From contig NZ_OZ257125.1 of NCBI RefSeq assembly GCF_965279055.1, positions 4,340,001 to 4,404,000 on the forward strand: a stretch of DNA of 64,000 nucleotides, given 5' to 3'. This document shows positions 24,770 through 32,299 of this stretch, piece by piece. The notes under the pieces were generated by a model that searched no databases, was not told the DNA's origin, and worked only from the letters and a program-made list of their open reading frames with translations. The position numbers were made by a program, and so were the translations under genes. Every line of letters begins with the position of its first letter. Positions within the stretch are counted from its first letter, which is position 1. This stretch comes from Hydrocarboniphaga sp965279055. Lineage in GTDB: Bacteria; Pseudomonadota; Gammaproteobacteria; Nevskiales; Nevskiaceae.

Positions 24770-25474
24770 CTACTTGGCCTTGCGGCTGGTTGCGCCGGCG
24801 GCTTTCTTCGTTGGTTTTTTCGGAATCTGCGCGGCCAGGCTCGGATACTTCTCAGGCCGCATGTTGCCGTACAGGCTCAGGCGCACGATCTCGCTGGAGA
24901 AGCGCTTGGCCATGGTCGTGCGCTCCTTGGCGGTGCGGGTGTGGGCGCGCGCCCACACCGGCCACAGGAAGGTGCCAATGATCATCAGCACGGTGTGCAC
25001 GTCGACATCGATCCCGGGCTGGGCCGCATCGGACTTGGCGAACTTCTGGAATCGCTGGCGGTACAGCTTCCAGAACGGGTCGCTGGCCGGATGCGGCGAG
25101 CTCAGCACATGGAACAGCCAGGCGCGGCCCAGCTCCGGGTTTTCCATCGCGAACAGGGTCATGTGCTCGCTGACTTCCTGGGGATCGACCAGCTCGATCG
25201 GGCCATTGAGCTTGTCGCCGAACACTGCGTCGCAGAGCCTCTCGCTGACCCAGCCGGTGGTCGCATCGACCAGCTGCTCGCGCGTCTGGAAGTGCTGGTA
25301 GGCGGTGCCGCGGTTGACCTTGGCGAGCTGGGCCACCTGGGACACGCTCAAGCCTTCAGGGCCATCCTTCGCCAGCAGCGTGCCGGCTGCTTCCAGGATC
25401 GCGGCACGCGTTCCATCGGGATCCCGCCGACGCCGCGGTTTGGCGGCAGCCGTGTCGTTCTTCTTCAATGCCAT
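24770..25474 (-). CDS. TetR-family transcriptional regulator
   Basis: A 234-residue TetR protein. The N-terminal tail is basic (KPRRRRDPDGTR), the HTH is at about residues 22-68 (ILEAAGTLLAKDGPEGLSVSQVAQLAKVNRGTAYQHFQTREQLV), and the ligand-binding domain runs to about 210. A Lys/Ala-rich tail (PKKPTKKAAGATSRKAK) is longer and more basic than usual. It lies upstream of the SDR at 23855 and is divergent from the Rieske oxygenase at 25925, as is common for local catabolic regulators. It is the obvious candidate for binding the CAAC-N3-GTTG elements, but this is an inference. Confidence 0.88.
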   Translation of the reverse strand: MALKKNDTAAAKPRRRRDPDGTRAAILEAAGTLLAKDGPEGLSVSQVAQLAKVNRGTAYQHFQTREQLVDATTGWVSERLCDAVFGDKLNGPIELVDPQEVSEHMTLFAMENPELGRAWLFHVLSSPHPASDPFWKLYRQRFQKFAKSDAAQPGIDVDVHTVLMIIGTFLWPVWARAHTRTAKERTTMAKRFSSEIVRLSLYGNMRPEKYPSLAAQIPKKPTKKAAGATSRKAK

Positions 25475-25924
25475 CCCCAGCCTGTAAGGTTAATCGCGCG
25501 ATGCTAGCGGATATTGCTCGAAACCGACATAAAACCGCCATACACGCTGGGTTCGGGTTTCGCACGTCCGCCTAATACTTGAAATATATAGCATTCGCCA
25601 GCGACGGCCTATGCGGCGGCGGATGGCGACGTCAAGGCCGGCCGGCCATTGCAGAAACCGCCGGCGCGCTGGCGCAGAGGCTCCGGGACGCCGTCCGATA
25701 TGCGCGCCCGGCAAAACCAACCCCCATTTGCCGCCAGCGCCGGGAACCGGCGCGGCAGGTGCCCGGAAGGCGCTCGGGCGACGATGCCGATTATGGTCAT
25801 CAGTGATGTGCATTTGCCGCTTCAGACTGGTTTTTGCGCCACACTGCGCTTGAAATCGGCGCTGGCGTCGGCGTAGATTCCGTGCACACGGCGGCGCGAG
25901 TCCGCCCATGGAGGACACATAACA
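25475..25924. other. 450-bp divergent region between TetR regulator and Rieske oxygenase
   Basis: No gene is supported. An AT-rich patch around 25571-25592 (containing TTGAAATATATAGC) is the most promoter-like segment in either direction. No CAAC-N3-GTTG element is seen here. The ribosome site for the oxygenase (GGAGGACACA) lies at its right end. Confidence 0.5.
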
Positions 25925-27349
25925 ATGAACGAGCTGGCACCACGATCGGCCGAGAAAAGTGCGGCGCAGGGTGGCACCTCCTGGCCACCGAGCTGGAACA
26001 CGATGCCCCACGGCATCAGCGTCGGCCGCTATATCGATCCGGCTTTCGCCAAGCTGGAATACGACAAGCTGTGGAGCAAGGTCTGGCAGGCCGCCGCGCG
26101 CCTGGACGAGTTGCCGAAGGCCGGCGACTACACCGTGTACGACATTGGCGACCAGTCGGTGCTGCTGGTGCGCGTCGATGCCGACACGATCAAGGCCTAT
26201 CACAACGTCTGCCCGCATCGCGGTACCGCGCTCGGCTCGGGCTGTGGCAGCTTCGAGCACGGCCGCATCATGTGCCCGTTCCACGGCTGGCGCTGGAATC
26301 TGAAAGGCCAGGTGCAGTTCATCCTCGAGCGCCAGGAATTCCGCAACGGCGATCTGCGTGACGAGCACGTCGCACTGAAGGAAGTGCATTCTGTGGTCTA
26401 CGCCGGATTCGTGTTCATCAACCTGGACCGCAACCCGCAGCAGAGCTTCGACGATTTCATCGCGCCAGTGCGCGCGATCATCGACGGCATGGCGATCAGC
26501 GACATGCGCCACTACTGGTGGAAGTCGATCCCGGTGCCGGCCAACTGGAAAGTCGCGCAGGAGGCATTCTTCGAGGCCTTCCACGTGCCGGCGACGCACC
26601 CGCAGCTCGAGGTCAAGGGCGCCAAGGTGGTCAGCGGGCTGGCGCCCGAAACCGACTTCGTCGACTTCACCCATCGCAATGTCGTCTACGAAACCTTCGA
26701 CAAGGGCCACGGCCGTTTCATCGGCGGCAAGAAGACGCCGATGCAGGGGCACATGAGCGACATGCGCGCCGACACCCTGCTGGAATCGATGGCGGCGCGA
26801 CTGTCGCTGCTGGTCACCGGCATGGACGCGCAGGTGCTGCAGAAGGACGTGGACGTGCTGCTGTCACTGCGCGGCAAGGAGATTCCGGAAGGTTCCAGCC
26901 TGGGCGGCGAATACATCAAGGCGCTGTACACCCAGGCCGCGCAGCTGAAGCGGCCGATGCCGGCGCCGACGCCGGAAAATCTCGGCATGTGGGGCGGCGA
27001 GGTTTTCATCTTCCCGAACGTGATGATCCTGCCGCAGGCCGGCAACGCGATGATTTACCGCGTGCGTCCCAACGGCAACGATCCGGACAGCTGCATCTTC
27101 GAGATCATGTCGACGACGACCTATCCGCAAGGGCATCAGGTGGAGCGCGCCGAAGTCGTGCAGGTTACCGACATGTACGACCCCGAGCAGGTGCTGCTGA
27201 TCCCGCGCCAGGATCTGGGCAATATCCCGCGCATGCAGAAAGGCCTGCATTCCAAGGGCATTCGACAGACCTGGCTGGCGATCAATCAGGAGAAAATGAT
27301 CCTGAACATGCACCAGGAGCTGGACCGCTACCTGCTCGCCGAAAGCTGA
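25925..27349 (+). CDS. Rieske non-heme iron oxygenase, alpha subunit
   Basis: A 474-residue aromatic-ring-hydroxylating oxygenase large subunit. The [2Fe-2S] Rieske ligands are C96/H98 (NVCPHRGTAL) and C117/H120 (IMCPFHGW). The mononuclear-iron region is VAQEAFFEAFHVPATHPQ with H220 and H225. It has E217 where the bridging Asp of classical dioxygenases usually sits. There is no small (beta) subunit, ferredoxin or reductase gene nearby, so electrons must come from elsewhere. It would hydroxylate an aromatic, steroid or terpenoid ring in the cytoplasm; several three-component Rieske oxygenases of this type attack non-aromatic rings or demethylate. The ATG at 25925 follows GGAGGACA. It is divergent from the TetR gene. 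Confidence 0.9.
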   Translation: MNELAPRSAEKSAAQGGTSWPPSWNTMPHGISVGRYIDPAFAKLEYDKLWSKVWQAAARLDELPKAGDYTVYDIGDQSVLLVRVDADTIKAYHNVCPHRGTALGSGCGSFEHGRIMCPFHGWRWNLKGQVQFILERQEFRNGDLRDEHVALKEVHSVVYAGFVFINLDRNPQQSFDDFIAPVRAIIDGMAISDMRHYWWKSIPVPANWKVAQEAFFEAFHVPATHPQLEVKGAKVVSGLAPETDFVDFTHRNVVYETFDKGHGRFIGGKKTPMQGHMSDMRADTLLESMAARLSLLVTGMDAQVLQKDVDVLLSLRGKEIPEGSSLGGEYIKALYTQAAQLKRPMPAPTPENLGMWGGEVFIFPNVMILPQAGNAMIYRVRPNGNDPDSCIFEIMSTTTYPQGHQVERAEVVQVTDMYDPEQVLLIPRQDLGNIPRMQKGLHSKGIRQTWLAINQEKMILNMHQELDRYLLAES

Positions 27350-27360
27350 GACGCGGTTGC

Positions 27361-29433
27361 TCAGAAGCTCGCGCCGAGGCTGACGCGAACCGCGCGCGGT
27401 TCCACCGGATGGAAGTGATAGTCGGCGACGCCTTCGGCCGGCTCTCCGGGCAGCCGCGACTCGTAGTAGTAGGTGATGTCGTTGTCGTCGCTGTCGAACA
27501 GGTTCAGCACCGCGAGCTGGATCTGATACTTCTGCTGCCAGCGATAACTGCCCTGCGCGTTGACCACGGTGGTGGGCCTGGAACGTGCGCTGTTGTCCTC
27601 GGCCAGCGCGGCTTCGCCGAGGCGCCGCACCCGCAGCCCGGCGCTCCAGCCGTGCGTCTCGGGAATCGTGACGCCGAACGAGATCACGTCCTCGATCGAA
27701 TTCGGAATGCGGTCGCCTTCGCTGGCGGCGACATCGAGACGTCCATGCGAATACGCGTAATCCGCGTCGATCGCCAGCCATGTAAACGGCTCGTAGTAGG
27801 CCGACAGCTCGACACCGCGACGCGTACTCGGCGGACCCGCTTCGCTGTTGCCGGCGTCACCGACATAGACCAGCTCGGAATCCGATTTGAGCTGCCACAG
27901 CGTCGCGGTCAGCTTGGTGTGCGGAATCACCGCCGTGGTGACGCCGACCTCGGCACCGCGCACGCGCACCAGCGGCGTCACCCGATCGGCCGGCGTGGTG
28001 TGCGTCGCATCGGTTGGGTCGAGCGTGATCGTGGTGCCGCGCGCATCGTTGCTGTGAAAGCCTTCGCCGTAGTTCAGGTAAAGCTCGCTGCGCTTCCATG
28101 GCCCGAACACCATCGCCGCTTTCGGCGCCAGCAGATGATCGTCGGCGGTACCGGAGTTCGCCGCCAGATCGCTGTTCACGTCGAAGTCGTACCAGTCGCC
28201 GCGCACGCCGAACTCGGTGCGATACCACGGCGTCCATTGCTGGCGGCTGCTCAGATACAGGCCGACGCTGCCTTCCTTGACGTGATCCTCGCGCACGGTC
28301 GAGGTGCGCTGGCGCTGGTGCGTCAGATACAGGCCTACCGGCGAGATGTCGTCGTAGCGGCCCTGTACGCCCGCTTCGATGTCGATCGGCAGCTTCAACG
28401 GCAACAGCCAGTAGCGCTTCAGGCTGGCGCCATAGACCTTGCGATCGTCGTACTGCTCGAACTGGTCGTCCGGCTGGTCATCGCCGTCATCCGGATCGCT
28501 GAAGAAATAGGTGAAGTCCGAATACAGCTGCATCTTGTAGCTCAGCGCGTAGGCGCTCGCGCTCCAGTGGCCTAGCGCCGCCGGCTTGCGCAGCTCGGCA
28601 TTGAGGCTGAAGCGGCGCACGTCACCGCCGTCGCTGCCGTCGATGAAACCGAACTCGTCGATCTGGCCGCTTTTGACCGCACGCAGCGGAATCTGGTCGG
28701 GTGCGAAGTAGTCGATGCCATAGCCCTGGAAGCCGAGCGTGAAGCCGTCGGCGTCGGTGCCCTGGTTGTAGCGCGCGATGCCCTTGTAGATCTTCGCGTC
28801 CTGCTTCAGATCGTAGGCACCGTCGTAATGCGTGGCCTCGCCGGCCAGCAGCAGCGAACCGCCGGCGAGCTGCGGCGAGGCCGCCAGCAGCGCGCTGCGA
28901 TAGCCGTATTCGCCGAGCGTGGCCTTGGCCATCGTCGCCGGCACTTCGTCGACGTAGCGCAGCTTGGCCGAACCGGCGGCGCCGAAGTCGCCGACGTCGG
29001 CGTAGTAAGGACCCTTGCGATATTCCAGTGAGCCGATCAGCTCCGGAATCATGAAATTGATATCGGCGTAACCCTGGCCGTGGCCATGCGTGCGCATGTT
29101 GACCGGCAGGCCGTCGACCTCGGTGTAGAAGTCCGTGCCGTGGTCGAGATTGAAGCCGCGCAGGAAATACTGGTTGGCCTTGCCCTCGCCGCTGTGCTGC
29201 GTGACGATCAGGCCCGGCACGAATTCCAGCAGCTCGCCGCTGCGCGAAATCGGCCGCTCGGCGAGCTGGTCGGCGGTGACATAACCCTGAGTCGACGAAG
29301 TCGCGGTGCCCTCCAGCGGCGTCTCGCCATTGACCTGGATCTCGGGCAGCTCTACCACCGGCACGCCGCCGGCCAGCAGCGTCGGCGCCCAGGCGCAGCA
29401 AACCGCCATCAACCCGCCTGCCGCTCGCTTCAT
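27361..29433 (-). CDS. TonB-dependent outer-membrane receptor (3)
   Basis: A 690-residue TonB-dependent receptor of a different subgroup from the other two. The signal peptide is about 1-22 (CCAWAPTLLAGG). The plug contains LPEIQVNGETPLEGTATSSTQGYVT, ISRSGELLEFVPGLIVTQHSGEGKANQYFLRGFNLDHGTDF, and YRKGPYYADVGDFGAAGSAKLRY. The barrel ends with RAVRVSLGASF (terminal Phe). The FLRGFNLDHGTDF...THGHGQGYADINFMIPEL signature belongs to a compact receptor class with unassigned ligands. It converges with the Rieske oxygenase, leaving 11 bases between the stops. Its promoter region carries an ATGAAGAA-TTCTTCAT inverted repeat at 29458-29480. Confidence 0.92.
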   Translation of the reverse strand: MKRAAGGLMAVCCAWAPTLLAGGVPVVELPEIQVNGETPLEGTATSSTQGYVTADQLAERPISRSGELLEFVPGLIVTQHSGEGKANQYFLRGFNLDHGTDFYTEVDGLPVNMRTHGHGQGYADINFMIPELIGSLEYRKGPYYADVGDFGAAGSAKLRYVDEVPATMAKATLGEYGYRSALLAASPQLAGGSLLLAGEATHYDGAYDLKQDAKIYKGIARYNQGTDADGFTLGFQGYGIDYFAPDQIPLRAVKSGQIDEFGFIDGSDGGDVRRFSLNAELRKPAALGHWSASAYALSYKMQLYSDFTYFFSDPDDGDDQPDDQFEQYDDRKVYGASLKRYWLLPLKLPIDIEAGVQGRYDDISPVGLYLTHQRQRTSTVREDHVKEGSVGLYLSSRQQWTPWYRTEFGVRGDWYDFDVNSDLAANSGTADDHLLAPKAAMVFGPWKRSELYLNYGEGFHSNDARGTTITLDPTDATHTTPADRVTPLVRVRGAEVGVTTAVIPHTKLTATLWQLKSDSELVYVGDAGNSEAGPPSTRRGVELSAYYEPFTWLAIDADYAYSHGRLDVAASEGDRIPNSIEDVISFGVTIPETHGWSAGLRVRRLGEAALAEDNSARSRPTTVVNAQGSYRWQQKYQIQLAVLNLFDSDDNDITYYYESRLPGEPAEGVADYHFHPVEPRAVRVSLGASF

Positions 29434-29839
29434 CGCCGTGCCCCCTGATGTCCGTGTATGAAGAAGTCTAGATTCTTCATATTAATTCCTTAAGACATTC
29501 GCCCCCGGCCAATAAGTAGATGCAGAGCCGGCACCGCCCGGCGTCTGTCAGGCGTGATCCGCGGCGTGCCATGCGCCGCAGCGCCCTTGAGGATGCCCGC
29601 TCGTACGAGACCCTCGGGCACCCCGGGTTCGAGGCCGATCGTGGGCGGCCCGGACCCGGTAAAGGCCGACGGTGAAATCGAAAGACCCATTCCGGTGTTC
29701 CTGAGGATCAGGAGCGAAAACTGAGTGCACGATTCGGCTGGTTCAGCCCGCTGCCAGCGGCAGGCGCAATAATCCAGAGCAGGCAGCCTTGGCCTGGCGG
29801 AGCTTCCGCCCCCACCCCTCGCTCATAAGGATGTGCACG
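29434..29839. other. 406-bp divergent region between TonB receptor 3 and DUF883 gene
   Basis: Contains a candidate operator next to the receptor start and an imperfect GGATGCCCG/CGGGCACCC hairpin near 29591-29623. The conserved boxes of a cobalamin riboswitch were looked for on the minus strand and not seen. No coding sequence is supported. Confidence 0.45.
29458..29480. promoter_or_regulatory. ATGAAGAA-N7-TTCTTCAT inverted repeat, candidate operator
   Basis: Arms of 8 bp around GTCTAGA, so apart from one extra G the 23 bases are a continuous palindrome. It lies 25-47 bases upstream of the receptor start, beside an AT-rich stretch (ATTAATTCCTTAAG) that may be its promoter. Confidence 0.5.
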
Positions 29840-30343
29840 ATGAATCAAGCCAGCCTGGATACCGAATTGGTCAGCGACGCCCGCGATCAGCTGATCGTGG
29901 ACATGCAGACGCTGACCACGCATGCGCAGGAGTTGCTTCAGGCCACCCGACTGTTGACCGAAGATGCGGTGACGCTCGCGCGCGGCAAGCTGGAAGCCAG
30001 TCTGGCCTCGGCGACCCAGCGGCTCAGCGACTTGCCCAGACAGGTGCAAGAACGCTCGCGCACTGCGGCCACCGAGCTGGAGGCACAGCTGGTCGCCCAT
30101 CCCAGGGAATCGCTGGCGGCCGCCGCTTTGGCGAGCATGGCCCTGGGCTGGCTGAGCCGCGGTTCCGCGACGGGACTGATCAACAACGTGGCGCGGGCAT
30201 CGGCGCTGGGTATCACGGCGCTGGCGGGATCGGTGCTGTGGTCCTACCGCGAGCGCACGAAGGCCGGCGTGGCGACCGCGCCGGCTGAAGAAGTCGGGCG
30301 CTGGGAAAGCGAAGGCGGCAGCGCCCCCAGCGCGACGGAGTGA
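29840..30343 (+). CDS. DUF883 (ElaB/YqjD-like) membrane-anchored helical protein
   Basis: A 167-residue, mostly alpha-helical protein. The N-terminal part (about 1-95) is a heptad-rich amphipathic helix region (DARDQLIVDMQTLTTHAQELLQAT through ATQRLSDLPRQVQERSR). The segment LVAHPRESLAAAALASMALGWLSRG (about 92-116) matches the HP-x8-A-x2-G-x2-G pattern of YqjD/ElaB tails, and a second hydrophobic stretch follows (ASALGITALAGSVLWSY). In E. coli such proteins are inner-membrane, ribosome-associated and stationary-phase induced. The family assignment is from the pattern only. The C-terminal 25 residues are polar. Confidence 0.65.
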   Translation: MNQASLDTELVSDARDQLIVDMQTLTTHAQELLQATRLLTEDAVTLARGKLEASLASATQRLSDLPRQVQERSRTAATELEAQLVAHPRESLAAAALASMALGWLSRGSATGLINNVARASALGITALAGSVLWSYRERTKAGVATAPAEEVGRWESEGGSAPSATE

Positions 30344-30450
30344 AGCGATCGCGCCGGACGCGCGTCTCAGATCGAGCCGGTTGCCGCACCAAAATCGAGC
30401 AGCGGTCTCGGTGCCCGATCGATCTGCCCAGGTCAGGAACAGCCACAACA

Positions 30451-30488
30451 AAGCAAAAGGCCCCAACCGACATCGCGGCTGAGGCCTT
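30451..30488 (-). terminator. Terminator downstream of tRNA-Arg
   Basis: On the minus strand a stem of about 13 bp with two mismatches (AAGGCCTCAGCCG with CGGTTGGGGCCTT) is followed by TTTTGCTTTG, 12 bases past the tRNA 3' end. Confidence 0.75.
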
Positions 30489-30499
30489 AAGGGCTGATT

Positions 30500-30576
30500 T
30501 GGTGCGCTCGACTGGATTCGAACCAGTGACCCCTGCCTTCGGAGGGCAGTACTCTATCCAGCTGAGCTACGAGCGC
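30500..30576 (-). tRNA. tRNA-Arg (anticodon CCG)
   Basis: A 77-base cloverleaf on the minus strand. The acceptor stem is GCGCTCG with CGAGCGC, the D-arm TAGCTCAGCTGGATAGAG, the anticodon stem CTGCC/GGCAG with loop CTCCGAA (anticodon CCG, reading CGG), the T-arm CTGGTTCGAATCCAG, and CCA is encoded. No gene overlaps it. Confidence 0.97.
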
Positions 30577-30684
30577 GTGGCGCCGATTCTACAACGAGCC
30601 GGCGTTCCGGCTAGCTTGAAGTGCGCTCCGGGCGCCGATTGTTGTCGCCAATCGGCCGAAACCGCCTCCAGCGCCATTGCCTGC

Positions 30685-30714
30685 TTACTCATTGAATCAC
30701 TTGCCCGTTATACT
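30685..30714 (+). promoter_or_regulatory. Possible sigma-70 promoter for cytochrome c5
   Basis: TTACTC (30685-30690), an 18-base spacer, then TATACT (30709-30714), 44 bases before the TTG start of the cytochrome gene. The -10 element is good; the -35 is weak. Confidence 0.35.
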
Positions 30715-30757
30715 TCGCGCCGCTTTGGGGCCAAGCCACCTCGTAGGGGAGCCAGTT

Positions 30758-31240
30758 TTGGAACACCAGAATCACGACAAGGTTTTCTTCGTCAATTTCA
30801 GTGTCGTGCTCGGCATTCTTGCCGGCATCGCGATCGTGATTGCGGCCGTTGCCCGCTTGCTGATCCCGACGCCCGAAGGCCCGAACGCCGAGCAGATCGC
30901 CGCGCTCGAAAGCCGCGTCAAGCCGGTCACGCAGGTGTTCACCGACCCGGACGCGCTGCTCAAGGCCACGGCCAAGCCGGCCCGCGCCGCGATGAGCGGC
31001 GAAGAAATCGTCACCAAGGTCTGCACCGCCTGCCATGGCAGCGGCGTGCTCAACGCGCCGAAAATCGGCGACGCCGCGGTCTGGAGCGAGCGCTCCAAGA
31101 GCCAGGGCGGGCTCGACGGCCTGACCAAGAAGGCGATCTCCGGCATCAACAGCATGCCGGCGCGCGGTGGCGATCCGGATCTGAGCGACGACGAAGTCCA
31201 CGCCGCCGTCGAATTCATGCTCAAAAAGAGCGGCGGCTAA
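30758..31240 (+). CDS. Membrane-anchored cytochrome c5-type protein
   Basis: A 160-residue periplasmic cytochrome with one N-terminal anchor helix (about 11-35, VNFSVVLGILAGIAIVIAAVARLLI). The haem-binding motif is CTACH at residues 89-93 and the likely distal ligand is M133 in NSMPARGG. The pattern GEEIVTKVCTACHGSGVLNAPKIGD...AISGINSMPARGG is characteristic of gammaproteobacterial cytochrome c5. It would shuttle electrons between the bc1 complex and terminal oxidases or other reductases. The start is a TTG at 30758 with TAGGGGA upstream; no ATG occurs in a suitable place. A terminator follows 20 bases after the stop. Confidence 0.92.
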   Translation: MEHQNHDKVFFVNFSVVLGILAGIAIVIAAVARLLIPTPEGPNAEQIAALESRVKPVTQVFTDPDALLKATAKPARAAMSGEEIVTKVCTACHGSGVLNAPKIGDAAVWSERSKSQGGLDGLTKKAISGINSMPARGGDPDLSDDEVHAAVEFMLKKSGG

Positions 31241-31259
31241 GACGCCGATTCCCGAAAAG

Positions 31260-31280
31260 ACCCGCGGAAGCGGGTTTTTT
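31260..31280 (+). terminator. Rho-independent terminator after cytochrome c5
   Basis: ACCCGC-GGAA-GCGGGT stem-loop followed by a T-run. Confidence 0.9.
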
Positions 31281-31532
31281 CTTGCCCGACCACCTGAATC
31301 CGCGCTGAGCCGGTCGGCATGACGTTTGCTTGACAGCTCGCACTAGGGAATTGGCCGGGCAAAAAATGAGGGAAAACCGGCCTCACTCACAGGGGTCGCC
31401 GGTCGACCGGGGTTGCGGGATCACAGACTTGTAGAAAGCTTGAAGGGCCGTCTCGGCCTTTCACGGGCGGCGCCGGCCTGTTGGGGAGTTCCTTGGCGCG
31501 CGGTTATTTCATTCCACAGGAGAGGTTTTGAT

Positions 31533-32201
31533 ATGAAGATGAAGGTTCTCGTTGCCGCCGCAGCCACGCTGGCAAGCAGCAGCGCATTCGCCGGTGCCAC
31601 GGGCAACGCAGGTGTCGTCAGCGACTATCTGTTCCGCGGCGTCGAACAGTCGCTCGGCGGCGGCTCGGCTCAGGTCTACGGCGGCCTGGACTACGCGCAC
31701 GAATCCGGTCTGTACATCGGCACCTGGGTGTCGAGCCTGGATAGCAGCACCTATGAGACCGACGGCTACGTGGGCTTTTCCGGCAAGGCCGGCGACCTCG
31801 GCTACGATGTCGGCTACATTTTCTACGGCTACCGCGATGCGCCGGTGCTGAACTACTCGGAAGTCTACGGCGGCCTGTCGTTCTCGGGCCTGAGCGCGAA
31901 GTTCTTCTACAGCCCGGAATTCGGCGCCACGCAGGACTCGGCCTACTACATCACCGGCAGCTACGCGCTGGCGATTTCGGAAACCCTGGCCCTGACGCCG
32001 CAGGTCGGCTATAGCGCCGGCGACGGCATCGAAACCGCTTTCGGCGGCGCGTTCAAGGACTACTTCGACTACAGCCTGACGCTGGCCAAGACGGTTGAAG
32101 GCGGCTACACCTTCAGCTTCGCCGTGATCGGCAACTCCGAAGACGACACGCTCGGCAAAGAGACCGTCGTCGTGGGTCTGAAGAAGGCGTTCGATCTGTA
32201 A
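31533..32201 (+). CDS. TorF-like putative porin (gcw_chp family)
   Basis: A 222-residue outer-membrane beta-barrel protein with a signal peptide of about 20 residues (MKMKVLVAAAATLASSSAFA). The mature start GNAGVVSDYLFRGVEQSLGGGSAQVYGGLDYAHESGLYIGTW is the hallmark of the TorF/gcw_chp family. Further alternating strands are rich in aromatic girdle residues (YDVGYIFYGYRD, FFYSPEF, YYITGSYAL). The chain ends KKAFDL rather than in Phe. Physiological substrate unknown. AGGAGAGG precedes the ATG by about 7 bases. A 290-base leader separates it from the cytochrome terminator. Monocistronic, with its own terminator. Confidence 0.88.
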   Translation: MKMKVLVAAAATLASSSAFAGATGNAGVVSDYLFRGVEQSLGGGSAQVYGGLDYAHESGLYIGTWVSSLDSSTYETDGYVGFSGKAGDLGYDVGYIFYGYRDAPVLNYSEVYGGLSFSGLSAKFFYSPEFGATQDSAYYITGSYALAISETLALTPQVGYSAGDGIETAFGGAFKDYFDYSLTLAKTVEGGYTFSFAVIGNSEDDTLGKETVVVGLKKAFDL

Positions 32202-32262
32202 GCATTGAGACGAAGGCGCAAGCGACCGGCTCACCGGCACGCGCGCCAATGTTTGTTTCATG

Positions 32263-32289
32263 AAAGGGCTGCTTCGGCAGCCCTTTTTT
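32263..32289 (+). terminator. Rho-independent terminator after TorF-like porin
   Basis: 10-bp stem AAAGGGCTGC/GCAGCCCTTT with a TTCG tetraloop and T-run. It also lies 10 bases beyond the convergent yifB stop, so may serve both. Confidence 0.92.
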
Positions 32290-32299
32290 ATTGCCCGCT

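Noticed and set aside
25490..25924. Open frames in the TetR/Rieske intergenic region
   Set aside because: Short, Arg/Pro/Ala-rich, overlapping on several frames, without ribosome sites or recognisable domains.
29434..29839. Possible cobalamin riboswitch upstream of TonB receptor 3
   Set aside because: The conserved B12-box and other core elements were not found on the minus strand; only an imperfect hairpin is present.
31330..31335. TTGACA as a -35 for the TorF-like porin
   Set aside because: No acceptable -10 hexamer 16-18 bases downstream.
31399..31410. CCGGTCGACCGG palindrome upstream of the porin
   Set aside because: A 12-bp GC-only palindrome is expected by chance at this composition and is not near a start or promoter element.
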